Below are positions 12,492 to 28,471 of a stretch of DNA of 64,000 bases, piece after piece (the stretch's first letter is position 1; each line of letters opens with the position of its first letter). Made by a program: the position numbers and the translations under genes. A model generated the notes under the pieces. It made no database searches. It was given only the letters and a program-made list of their open reading frames with translations, and had not been told where the DNA came from. This DNA comes from Vitis vinifera (lineage: Eukaryota; Streptophyta; Magnoliopsida; Vitales; Vitaceae). The stretch spans positions 4,021,001 through 4,085,000 of the forward strand of contig NC_081822.1 in assembly GCF_030704535.1 (NCBI RefSeq), read 5' to 3'.

Positions 12492-12687
12492 ATACCTTTC
12501 TCGGCCTTTTGGCTAAGATCAAGTGTAGTATCTGTTCTTATCAGTTTAATATCTGATACGTGGGCCACCGGCTCACATGATATTAAATTAATTTTTCTAG
12601 GGGGAGGTCTCACCACAGTAGCTTGCTACTGGAGTCCTCAAGCGTCGCCCATGCGTTGCACTACTGCACGGGCCTGGCACGCCCCTA
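12492..12687 (+). ncRNA. U2: U2 spliceosomal snRNA
   Basis: The RNA starts ATACCTTTCTCGGCCTTTTG and continues with the invariant block that includes the branch-point-pairing GTAGTA (about 12526-12531). The Sm-site region (ATTTTTCTAG, near 12,591-12,600) and the 3' stem-loop ending GGCACGCCCCTACC are present. The length of about 196 nt fits plant U2. In the spliceosome U2 base-pairs with the intron branch site. The body and promoter look intact, so a working copy is likely. The usual plant 3' box is not obvious right after the end; the nearest AGTCCAA is at 12741-12747, rather far away. Confidence 0.95.
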
Positions 12688-12689
12688 CC

Positions 12690-14002
12690 AAACCAATTTC
12701 AAATTTTTTTGATATTTCTCCCTTGTGGTTGGGCAGCATTAGTCCAATCTCTCTCTTCAGGAGACTATTAATCTCTGGAAAATAAATCCAATTTTACCTA
12801 ATAAATAACGGTCATCTTTCTTTGCTGACAAGACTAGCATCTCAAAAAAGCACGAATGTTTAGTATTAAATGGATAAATGTGAACACATTATAACCTCTT
12901 TAACATCGCTAAACCATTTTATTTGCATGATATATTAAAAATGTTTAACATTTATTTTATCCTTTTTAAAAGAAATATTTTTAAAAAGTATTAAAGAATA
13001 TTGAAATATGTAGAAAAAATCGCTTTAATAAATTATTTATTATTATTATTTTTTTATTATAAAAAGTATCAAAAATAAATATTAAAAAATGCTTAAAGAG
13101 TTATGAAAATTAGAAGAATGAGTAAATAAATACGAGTTTTATTAATATGAGTTGATCCTAATATAATATATAAGACTTGTGATTCAAGCAATCTTTATAT
13201 ATGAAAGAATATTTCAGTAAAAAAAAAATGTTTCCAAACATCAAATACTGTCTATACTTTTGTAAGCAGTATAGAAATAAATTATTTTATTTTATATTTT
13301 ATGCCTATTTTTTAGGTTTTTAAATTAAAATTTTAGTTTTTTTAATTAAAATGATTTATTTTACGGAATGAATAATTAAAAAAATTTATTTCAAAATTAT
13401 TTATTTTATAAAATAAGTAATTTTTAAAAAAAAAAATATGAAAAAATTAAAATAAATGTAAATTTATGATTTTCTAAATATTTATATCTCACATCTCAAC
13501 CAATGATTATTATATCTTATGAATAAAAATATAAAAAAGAGTTAAGTTAGTATATCCTATCATTGGTTGAAGGTGAGATAATTTTATTAATATTATAAAT
13601 ATAAATGATCTTATGACATATTTTATACTCTTTTTTTAAGGTTTTCAAATTACAAATTTAATCAAAATTATTTAATTTGTAAAATGAATAATAAAAAAAT
13701 TGAAAAAATTATAATCAATGTAAATTAATAATTCAATATATCATGTTTCAATTTAGAATTATAATAAAAATATATATTATTTTATTATTCCATATAATAT
13801 TTAACCAAAACAAAGATCACTTTTAAAGAATAAATAAAATATTTATTTAATATTATTTTCCAAATTCAATAGTGACTAGGATGTTGAGAAATTTGGAATC
13901 TTTTAACAAAAAGAACATCACAAATGGGTTGTTGAGGAAAAGAGGTCAACCTAACTCACACCTAACATCATTTACAAGTATTACCGTCAGATTATTATTT
14001 TT

Positions 14003-14039
<37 letters not shown>

Positions 14040-14112
14040 CAATTAGCCACCAAACAATTTAATTTTGACAATTCCTCATCCAAGTAGCAGCTTGCTTTGA
14101 CCCAATGGAAAT
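12690..14112. other. A/T-rich intergenic DNA with an inverted repeat
   Basis: No gene seen. An inverted repeat pairs TCTCACATCTCAACCAATGA (about 13,488-13,507) with ATCATTGGTTGAAGGTGAGA (about 13,559-13,578). Around it, a block near 13,295-13,400 is repeated in direct orientation near 13,617-13,700. A long (AT)n run lies at about 14,006-14,035. These look like decayed transposon remains. Confidence 0.4.
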
Positions 14113-14191
14113 CAAAACGCTGCGTTTTGGGGACGTAAGGGTAAAAGCGGGAGAAAATGGGGTCGGCTTTGCAACCGAAAACGATGCGTTT
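14113..14191 (+). promoter_or_regulatory. Paired AAACG...CGTTT inverted motifs upstream of PAT
   Basis: CAAAACGCTGCGTTTTG at 14113-14129 is a perfect 8-bp inverted repeat around one base. A second motif of the same type, AAACGATGCGTTT, lies about 60 bp further on. Both sit 140-225 bp before the PAT start codon, where the proximal promoter would be. A similar motif lies upstream of the minus-strand gene at 25,720. A regulatory role is inference. Confidence 0.35.
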
Positions 14192-14335
14192 AAAAGGGGC
14201 GAGTTTTGGTCTATTCACTCATTCAACTACACGTATCTCCCTCCAAGAGCAAAGCTCTGTTAGTGTCAACTACCCACCCCCCTTCCTTCCCATTCCACCA
14301 TACCAACCTCCCCCATTCTCCCTCTAGCAGCAGCC

Positions 14336-19379
<5,044 letters not shown>

Positions 19380-19560
19380 ACAGTGAGACGTAGCTATGGA
19401 TGGAATCCAGAGAGCGGGGATTCCTTTCTCAACTGTTTGCTCCTCAAGGTCTAAATTATGTTTTCATTGTCAGTTTGTCTTATCATGATTGGGTCCAGCG
19501 TATGGTTTATGATTAGAAATTAGAATGATGTGGATCCATCTACTTCTAGTACGATATGGG

Positions 19561-19566
19561 AATAAA
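19561..19566 (+). terminator. Candidate poly(A) signal of PAT
   Basis: AATAAA about 180 bp after the stop codon, in a T-rich 3' flank. Plant poly(A) signals are loose, so this is only a candidate. Confidence 0.35.
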
Positions 19567-19626
19567 AAAATTCATGAAAGCCTTTGTAATTCCTTTCATT
19601 CACTTTTGGTTTCACTGCATTCAAGA

Positions 19627-19800
19627 TTATGTTTGGTTTTATATTGAGAGAAAATACGAAGAAAAGAAAATAAAAAATAAAAAATAAGAGGAAAGAAAAG
19701 AATGAAGAAAATAATAAATAAATTTATTTTTATATATTATTTTAAACTTATTTGAATTCTTTTATCTAAAAATTAGATAATTTAAAAATATATTTTTATT
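19627..19800. repeat. Dispersed repeat, copy 1 of 3
   Basis: It opens ATGTTTGGTTTTATATTGAG, then a purine-rich GAAAA/GAAGAA block, then TTATTTTTATATATTATTTT. The same order of blocks is seen at 26,990-27,300 and 58,985-59,290. It is non-coding, probably a non-autonomous transposon family. Confidence 0.4.
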
Positions 19801-20969
19801 TCATAACAAAATCAATAACCCAAAAGGGAGACGATATACCCTCTCGGTAGCTTGCGTCAGACACAAAATAATGAAATATGGGTTTTATAGGATAATTCAA
19901 AAGGGCCTGACGCATGCACATAGACTTCACAATTAAACTCAACTTTAACTTAACCCTGTCGTGTTACCAGCTTGAAAACATAATTCATTACAGGCATGTT
20001 AGGAAGTAGGAACTACCCTACCCTACCCTACCCTAAAAGGATAAGAGGAAACGAAAAAACAGCTATATTTCAAGTGAGCTAAAAGAACACAGCTGAATGA
20101 TTTCATTCAGCCCTTGGTCTTTTTTATCGGGAGGTCAAGTAGACTCACTAAATGCATGAAGAGGCGAATGCTTTCATACCCAAAAGTGTGGAGGTTAGGG
20201 ATGTTGGGAAGATTTTTTTTTTTTTTTTTGATAGATTAAGATAGGCATGAATAAATTACTAATAGGAAAGAGTACACCAAAGTACAACCATTACCATTTT
20301 GGATATAGTTGTGGACAAAGTGATTGGGAAACAAACCCTGAAACACCCCATGATAATATTCTAATTGGCTGCCTCTCAAAAGTCAAAACATGGTCAGTAA
20401 ATCATTGTTTGTCTTCTAACTGTACGGAAGGTATAAGCAATTTTCCTCGTGAAGGAAAAACGAAAATTCTAGTATAGAAGATAACCATACCTTCCATGTT
20501 CCAATATATGGCAAAGGCTCTTAACCATCTTGACCTTCAAAGGCAAACAATGCTGAATCATCTTAATGGTCCTCGATAATTTAAGGCTATATTTAGAATG
20601 TCACAGCCCAGTTGATCATTTCTTTATCAATGATTTGTTAAACTCATTTTAACATATCAAATAGATAAAGCCCTGTCCTGAAAATTGTGCAGAACTATTG
20701 TTACTAGCATTACAATATAATCAATTATAGTACGAACTGACCAGCACCTTTATAGTGGTGCAGATCAAATATCCCTCTTTGTCCTCTCCCTGGTGCCATA
20801 ACTTTCATATTTTTCAGGTTCTTCTCCTGCCAGAAGCAAAACATAAAGTAAAAGGCTACATCCTACAGACAGCATGATGTCATGCCCTTTACCCAATTGG
20901 CACAAAACTTGTACTGCTTTTAATAAATGAAATCAGGCAGCAAAAAATGCATTTTCACTCAAACCAACC

Positions 20970-23900
20970 TCAATAACGAGTATTATCAAAGACCCATGGC
21001 TCATGCAAGAAAAGCTCTCGGCCATTCATTTGCACTGCCCCTGCTGCTATGTCCTCCACACGTTTCCTAGCTGCTTCGTCTCTTCTAGCTGACACATCAG
21101 CATCCTGCAAAAAAAAAAATAAAAAATGATCACTGTCCTTGGGTTAAGTAGGAATTCCGTATCAGTGACTAACCAACACTTGAGAGGGTCTATGTAACTT
21201 CTTCAGTCCTCGAGCACTTCAAAGAATCAGACTGCCTAAAACTCTGGAGTTGTCCATAAACATCTAACAGGAGAAGGCACTGGATTTTTTGTGAGCATAT
21301 CCAGTTCCTTGTGCGGTAAAAGAACTGCCTACTAACTGTTTCAGTTGATGGGTTACCTCACTAATTATGGATACCTTATAGCTATGTAATATTAGGCATA
21401 TATATTCCTTTTTTTGATAAGCAAACAAGGATATATATATAAAAAAAAGAAGCCACCTCATCCATGCACACAATCACACTCTCCCACCATCTAGCAATAA
21501 ACTTATCAATAAATTCTAACAGGGATACAAAGCCATCTTGAACATGTTGGCAAGTCCATTGGAATAGGGTACAAATAAGAGAGTCCTTTAGCAAAAAGGA
21601 GTTGATCTGAAAGTTGAATTCCATCAAAGAATCTTCAGTTTCGTTCTTGCCAAATTATCCAAAACAAGCAAAAAGGAGTTGCCCTCCAAATCTTCTATTT
21701 TTGCTCACAAAACTCCCTTCTTGTCCTTATAACAAATTTTTCATAGAAGAAGGAAGGACCCAAGAGATGCCAAAAAAAGAAAATAAAAAAATAACAAAAG
21801 CCCCTTACCTTTCCACAATGGATAAGCATGTGGTTAGCTTATTCTTTTGAACTCTCTTTTTTTTTTTTTTTTCTATAGGCAACCAAAAATATATTAAAGA
21901 TGCCAAACAAAGAAAGGAGGGTGCAGCCCAAGTATACGGTGCAGCCCAAGTATACGGTGCAGCCCAAGTATACGGGAGGTATACAAAGGATGCCTAAAAA
22001 CCTCTTACATAAACAATAATGATTAGCCAATACCCATCCTCTTATCTTAAGCTAATCTAATGTCTTGATCCTTTCCCATAAAGCCCCAAGCAAAAAGACC
22101 TGCTTTTAAAGGCACCCAAGAGCCCTACACTACCTTTGAGGGAAAATACACCTCTATTCGACTTCAATGTAAAATAGAACATTTTCACTCTTCCTAGCCT
22201 TCCAAATCAACTTATCTTTGTCCTCAATGCACTTTTTGAACGCTTGAAGCCTCCTAAGTAACTTTTCATTGCTATCCAACTCCCAATCTTGAAATTGTCT
22301 TATGAAGCCCGAGTTCCAAACAACCTACCCACTTATACAATCTCCTGAGCATCCTTGCACTAAACATCTTGCCAAAATTTGATTCTTCTTCTATTGCCTA
22401 CAAAAAAATCTTGTTCTAACCTTAAAGGCTCCTCAACCTCCTCTTAGCACCTTCCACAAGACAACACCACATCCCTCCCTCCCTGCAAGAGAGCACCAAC
22501 CTCCCAGTTTTTCCCCAAACATTCCCACCATGACCCATCTCTAAAGGAACTACCTCTCCAAAGGAAATCTCCAACACAATTTTCCAAGCAAGGCTATATT
22601 GAAAGAAGACAAAATATTAATACTAGGCAAGTTTTCTTTTTTTTTTTGATCAGTAATATTAATACTAGCCAAGTTGCACAATATGATTTTAAGCAAAGTG
22701 AGTCTACCACCCTTTGAGAAGTACTATCTTTTCCAAAGAACTAACCTTTTATGAACCCACTCTTCAACCACATTCCAAACGATTAGAGACTTGAACGTAA
22801 CTCCCAAGGGCAAGCCTAAATAAGTAGTCAAAAGCTTTCCTACCCTACAAACCAACAAAGAGGCAAGATCCTTGACATTAGGGACATCTCCCACTAGAAG
22901 TCATTCACTTTTGTTTAAATTAACTTTCAACTCTAAAGAAACTTCAAACCAAAACAGGACCCAACTCATGTAATTCAATTGGTTCATGTAAGGCTTAAAA
23001 AAAAGAAAATATCATTAGTGAATAGGAGAGTAGTATCTGATATCAACTGAACTAACTATTAGAAAATTTGTCATTCCCTAATTCTAACTGTTAATGATGA
23101 TTTTGAGATATTTTTAATAAATCATTTCTTCCGAATAAAATGTGTCAAAGAAAAAAAACCAAAAAACCTTCTTCCTAATGAAATGTAAATCTCTCCCAAA
23201 GGAAACATAAAATGATTTTTTTTTTTTTGATAAGTAAACAATAAAAAACATAAAATGATAGTTTTAAATGCTAAAAGTTATAAAAGAAGTGGTTGATACT
23301 GAGGATGATAATATGGTGATATAATGGTAAATTAGTGGCTCACTTAATGCTGCATTCACAACAAAATAATGTCAAACCCAAGTCAAATGTTCTTGTCAAA
23401 GCCTCAATTAGCTCAACCTAGCCCTTGTTGCATAGAATGTTTAAAACTATGTCAATGAGAAGATCTAAACAATAGATGTTGTGGATAAATCTCGACTATG
23501 GATAACACATGGGGTGGGGGGTGGGGAGGTGAGGTGAATAGTTGCTTTTAATTCAATTTGAGATAGTACCTCACCAATGCTAATTACTCCCCTTATTTAT
23601 TTTATTATTTTTTTATGATTTTTATCTGCTTTTTCAATCCTACCAACAAGAAAGCAAAGCACAAGCAATAATAGACACACTAACACTATCCAACCAAGAT
23701 ATATAAGATATTTCATCTAATTAAAAACACATTTTAACATCTCCATTAACATCAATACCAAATCACAATTATTTCATATTATTCTAAAGCTTAAATGATC
23801 CAATTCCAATTCATTTTCTCGATCAACCAACATAATAAATCAATGGAAATTTCATAAGCTAAGATAAACTAATAAAAAGATGAAATAGAGATAAAGAGAC

Positions 23901-25720
23901 AATAACACTAATATTTAATGTAAAAAACCTCTTAATAGATAAAAAAATCACGGGCCTACAAGCAATCAAAAGCATCCATTATAAAGAAAATTACCTAGCT
24001 CAAGCTTTCAATCCTCTCCTAGAGCACTTGCCTAGTACCTTTGAAATTCAACTACTCACTTTCTTCTTCTAAACCATATTTGGAGTCCACACCAAGCTTG
24101 ATCTCAACATTTTCTTAAATCCACACAAGAAATTTAAATTTTACCCCAAAGATGATGAATATGAGAGTAGGGCATTGAATCAACCCATTTTGGAAGAAAT
24201 TTTTTTACTTCAAAAATGATTTTTAGCTCAAAACCCATAAAATTTTCTTTCAAACCAAACACCCCTAAATTAAGTAAAGAACTTGAAGCTCAAGGAGACC
24301 ATGTAACTATCACAACCATGAAGCCATTATTTGGAAATAGAGATTAAATACTAGGGTTTTAAATTCCATCGAACAGTTCAGATTTGTTTGGAAAAAATGA
24401 AGGTTTCACAAATGTGATCATCGATCTGGTGAGATTGTGAAATTTTGGCTACAACAAAAACTGTTAGTTTTTAGTATGATTAATCAATAATTGATCCAAA
24501 TGTTTTAAAACATAAATTTTGACACTCTTAAGTTTCAAATCCAATTTTCAACAAAAGAATAAAAGTTTATAATTAGGTTGATCAATATTTGATATCATCC
24601 ATCATTTCAAAAAAACTTACTATCTTCTCTAGCAATCTTCAATCATGATCTACTTACAATGACAAGAGTCCACGGGAGGATTTGAAGCAACTAAGGAGAA
24701 CACAATGGAAATTTTCACCCAGAATTGCCAACACACAAAGACGTTTATAGATGCCACAACAGAATTCACATTCATATGCACAAACTATTTTACAAGATTA
24801 TGAAGTACCATATTTACACAGCACACCATATCTTCTGTTACAACAGCAGTGTAAAGCTGTTTTACAACAGTAAAACAAGAACCATGCTACATATACATGG
24901 CCAGTTCCACCTTACTGATTTTATTTATTTTTTTGTTAAATTTCATGCATTGTAGAGTAATCTAACTTGTTGTAACTATGGGTAACCCACCAAATGAGGC
25001 TATTTAACAGTGTAAGTTAAACCAAATTTGAGTTGGGACCCAATGTCCTTTTATCCCAAGATCAGTCATATATGCTAGGAAATCCTCTACATTCCCTTAA
25101 AAAGTGGGAGAGTATACAAAGGATGGCCACTTGCATAGATTGTATATCTCGAATTATATATTAAATGTACAATTATTAATATCAATCACCACTTACAAGA
25201 TTGGATTGAATCAAAACAGATTCAAACCTCCATGCTTGCCCCAGCCCAATCCTAGGGGTATATAAAATGGACAAAGTTGAATGACCAGGCGGAGTGAACC
25301 AGCCAGGCAATTACTAAGTTTGATGTCCCTTGTACATCACCACATGATTCTATCACCACAATGGCCTTGCTATGTGAAACTTACTTAGCAAACTCAAAGC
25401 CATTGTTAATATCCCCGCAATAAGCTCCCGCTTCTTGTAAACTCCACCACGATTTTGGCATTGAATTACCCCATCGCATCTCCATTAACATTCATTTTAA
25501 TCATACTTATCATCACTAATAACCGACAATTAGCTTTCAAGCATCAAACGAAAAATTAAGAGAGAAAATTCTCAAGTGAAAGAGAAAGGAAACCCTAGAA
25601 AAGTGCAGTAAGAAAAAGCACCTTCTGGCGTTTCCAGGACAGGAACTGGGCCTGCGACATAGGGTTTTGTGTTGGCCTCGATTTCTCGTTTTCCTGCACT
25701 TTCTCTTCCTCTGCCCCCAT
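20970..25720 (-). CDS. Small DFRP-like C-terminal protein, two exons, 77 aa
   Basis: Exon 1 is 25720-25622 and exon 2 is 21104-20970 (stop TGA), with a 4.5-kb GT-AG intron. The reading frame joins cleanly at AAG|GAT. The product is very hydrophilic: an acidic/basic start (MGAEEEKVQENEK), then QFLSWKRQK, a helical Arg/Ala/Glu stretch, and MNGRELFLHEPWVFDNTRY at the C-terminus. The WKR(Q/K)K ... (M/S)GRELF pattern resembles the C-terminal region of DRG-family regulatory proteins (DFRP), which bind translational DRG GTPases. The similarity is recalled, not searched, and no zinc finger or RWD domain is present. The frame is open upstream to an ATG at 25951, which would give about 154 aa with an unconserved-looking N-terminus; I prefer the shorter form. 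An AAACG-type inverted motif lies upstream. Confidence 0.6.
21921..21974. repeat. Three perfect copies of an 18-bp unit in the LINE 3' UTR
   Basis: GTGCAGCCCAAGTATACG at 21921-21938, 21939-21956 and 21957-21974. In the LINE 3' UTR type I remember, this segment occurs once, so the copies probably arose by slippage. Confidence 0.85.
22634..22654 (-). mobile_element. LINE-tail-only insertion with a 21-bp target duplication, nested in the LINE
   Basis: A run of T followed by GATCAGT is flanked by AATATTAATACTAGGCAAGT (T) at 22613-22633 and the same sequence with one change at 22655-22675. The inserted part is essentially only a poly(A) tail plus a few bases of a LINE 3' end. Confidence 0.7.
23217..23245 (-). 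mobile_element. Second LINE-tail-only insertion with target duplication
   Basis: Poly(T) followed by GATAAGTAAACAATAA is flanked by AAACATAAAATGAT at 23203-23216 and at 23246-23259. The GATAAGTAAACA end is the reverse complement of a common LINE 3' end. Confidence 0.7.
23260..25560. other. Remainder of the long intron
   Basis: A/T-rich with no gene seen on either strand. Short poly(T) tracts and fragments such as GAGTATACAAAGGATGGCC near 25,110, which resemble the LINE 3' end, suggest more decayed retroposons. Confidence 0.35.
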
Positions 25721-26389
25721 ATTTTCTGTCCTTCCAAATACGATCTTCGCCTTCTCCTCGATGTTCTTCGGTACTTCTTGTTTGGGCTTTAGACGAAAAA
25801 CGACACCGTTTGGTATATTTGCCCGAGTTAAAAGTTTTCCCAAACCATAACGCTTATGCTGAGTAAACGAAGACCGTCGGTTCCCTTGAATATTTATTGA
25901 ACAGCATTTGACTGTCCCGGGGTACGAGAATCCTAGGGCTGGCATTGACATGGAAACCTTACACCATATATTTTTAAGGGCTTGTTTGGTAATTCTGAGT
26001 TACCGGTTCTTTTTGTTTCTTGGATTTTTCTATAAAAAGTAGATAATTTTAAAAAATATTCCTAAAATACGACAATTTTCAAAATAATTTTAAATCTATT
26101 GCAATTTTATCCATACTAGCCTCTCACGTCGATTCAGAGATATCTATGTATTTGTCTCAAGAGGCCCAAACATAATGTCTGCAAAAATTTTCTTAATAAA
26201 AAAAAAAAATCATAAATTCAGAAATTTTATGATTGCTCCTCTTCATTAATACTTGTCGATGATTGCTTCATTCATTATTGTCGATGATTAAAGCTTTAAA
26301 AGATCAGAGCTGACCCTTTTCTTGCATTGTTAATTCCATAGTTGCTCCTCTTTGTCGCTAATTGTCGAAGCTAACCCTTAAAGATAAAA

Positions 26390-26790
26390 TTTTAATATTT
26401 TCTAAACTCAAATCATATTTTCAAAACATAATTTTAATAAAATGCACTATAATTACACTTAAGTTGTGTCTTCAAGGCACAATTTGAGTATTCTATGTTA
26501 AAAGTCGTGTATTTCAAAATACAATTTCACTAAAATATACTAAAATTATGTTTTCAAAACGCAATTTCAATATTTTACATTGTTTTACGCTAAAGTCATG
26601 ACTTGAAGATACTATTTCAATATTTTAAACAAAAATCGTGTTTTCAAGATTTTAATAAAATGCATTATTTCATATTATAATCGTATTTTGAAGATATGAT
26701 TTTAGTATTTTTACATTAAAGTCATGTTTCAAATACACGATTTCAACAAAATGCACTAAAACATGTCTTCAAAACACAATATCCATGCAA
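26390..26790. repeat. Degenerate tandem array of palindrome-containing units
   Basis: Units of about 50-60 bp pair GTGTCTTCAAGGCACAATTT-like palindromes (GTGTCTTCAA/GGCAC; TTCAAAACACAA) with a spacer TTTAATAAAATGCACTA. At least five imperfect units are visible. No coding potential. Confidence 0.5.
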
Positions 26791-26989
26791 TGTTTTGTTG
26801 ATGCCAAATGTTATAAATTTGAAAATATTTTTTAAACTATCATATTTTGAAAAGTATTTTTTTCAATTATGATAATTTTTTTTTAAAAAAAAAACCCTTG
26901 TTCTAGACAACATCTAATTAAACTATATTTTAATTTTATCTAATGTCTAATTTAGTAGATTTATGTTCTTAATTTGTCTAATGCTACTT

Positions 26990-27300
26990 CCTCCCATATT
27001 CTTCATTAAGCAAAATATGAGAAAAATGAAAATAAAGAATAAAAGTAGAAGAAGAGGAAAAAAAGAAAAAGAAAAAAGAAAGCAACATTTAAAATTAAAA
27101 AATTATTTTTATATATTTTAAAATTTATTTTATTTATTTATCTCTTTAATATAAAAGTAAACTAATTTTAAAATCACATATTTAAATCTAATTTAACTAT
27201 ATTTGATTTTTTTTCTTAAATAAAAAATGAAAAAAATTATTATTAGTATACTTTTTTTTTCTTTAGCACAAGGTATGGATGTCCCTTGTCTAAAAGGTGG
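26990..27300. repeat. Dispersed repeat, copy 2 of 3
   Basis: Same block order as at 19,627 and 58,985: a GAAAA/GAAGAA purine block, TTATTTTTATATATTTTAAA, then TTTAACTATATTTGATTTTT. Confidence 0.35.
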
Positions 27301-27886
27301 GTCTCAAGTTCCAATCAAACATAACCTGAACCACATTTGGGCTTTCACAAAATATAATTGAAATAAAAGGGAGTACCCCTGTTTTATCCATCTATATATA
27401 GATATGTTTTACGCCATTAGTCTTATATGGTGGATGCCATTACTCGTCTGGTCGGACAAAATGATCTGGAGAAATGTGCTTTCCAAGAGGAAGGCGACAA
27501 AGAAGGGAAAAGGGGAGGAAGAAATGTGGGGTGTGTGTGAGCCAGGGTCCATGTCTGTGGAAAAGGACTTCGGGGCCAGGAGAGGGGCGGCTTCACATAT
27601 CACGCCAGGTATGATAATTGTATGTGTCATACAAAATGATTGCGACAATCCAATACAAGATTTCTTAAATTTCTCAGCTTCTGCCTTGGAATTGTGGAAT
27701 ATGGTGAGCTTAGAATTATGAACTCTTCTGCAAACTATGATGTTAAATTACTTGTAGGCTTGTAGCAACAACCCAAGGGCATCCCAGAGTCACAACGTCA
27801 TGAAATATAGTTGTGAACTTCATTACATCTATATTACATCACAAAAACAGCTTATTCTGTGGAATAATTGAGGCAACATAAAGGCA

Positions 27887-28432
27887 TCAACAGCTGCTAA
27901 AATTGACCATTTTAGAGCTGCATGCATCTACAGCTTCCCCAACACTGAGGAAAATCCAGTCTTTCCCAATTTTATCTACAACTTTGGCTAACTTCAACTT
28001 GTGTATCACTTGCCACCTTGGATTGGCTACTGCTAACTGCACGTACAACAATGGAAATTTGTTTTAGAGCCCCTGGAACCATGGATTAGCCGAAATGTTA
28101 CATACTAAAGAACTTGTGTCTTACATGTATGTTATGTGAAACCAACTTATTGTACACTTCTTGTAGCGCACAGATTCCCGAAGTGTCAATGTTCATGACA
28201 GCTGCCATCACATACAGCCAAACCATTTGGTTAAATATATACGCATATGATTGAAGAGGTAGTCATGGAAACAGGTAAATCACGTCACAACTTACTGGAC
28301 ATGTCAAGGATTACTGCTTGAGTTCTTTCCTTTGAGTTTTCTTTGCCTTCTTCGTCTTTTTCAGTCACCCTCTTCATTATTCTAAAACAAATAACCATGA
28401 CTATGAGCTTTTTGTTCGTTAGATTAAACGGG

Positions 28433-28471
<39 letters not shown>

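Larger units (their letters stand above)
21856..22985 (-). mobile_element. 5'-truncated, decayed L1-type LINE
   Basis: Read on the minus strand with several stops and frame shifts, it shows the C-terminal part of an L1 reverse transcriptase: VNLNKSE, then YLGLPLG, then KGGRLTLLK, and further on GNRRRIKFWQD, in the order typical of plant LINEs. It ends with a 3' UTR containing TTGTATACCTCC and TTGGGCTGCACC and a poly(A) tail of about 17 (forward poly(T) at about 21856-21872). It lacks the endonuclease and the catalytic YADD part. It lies in sense orientation in the long intron of the small minus-strand gene. Confidence 0.8.

Noticed and set aside
20013..20036. Four CCCTA units ending in CCCTAAAA, telomere-like
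   Set aside because: The period is 5, not the 7 of plant telomeres (CCCTAAA), and the tract is very short.
27404..27721. Open frame of 105 codons on the plus strand downstream of the SULTR2 gene
   Set aside because: No motif, mixed composition, overlapped by an equal-length frame on the other strand; probably chance.
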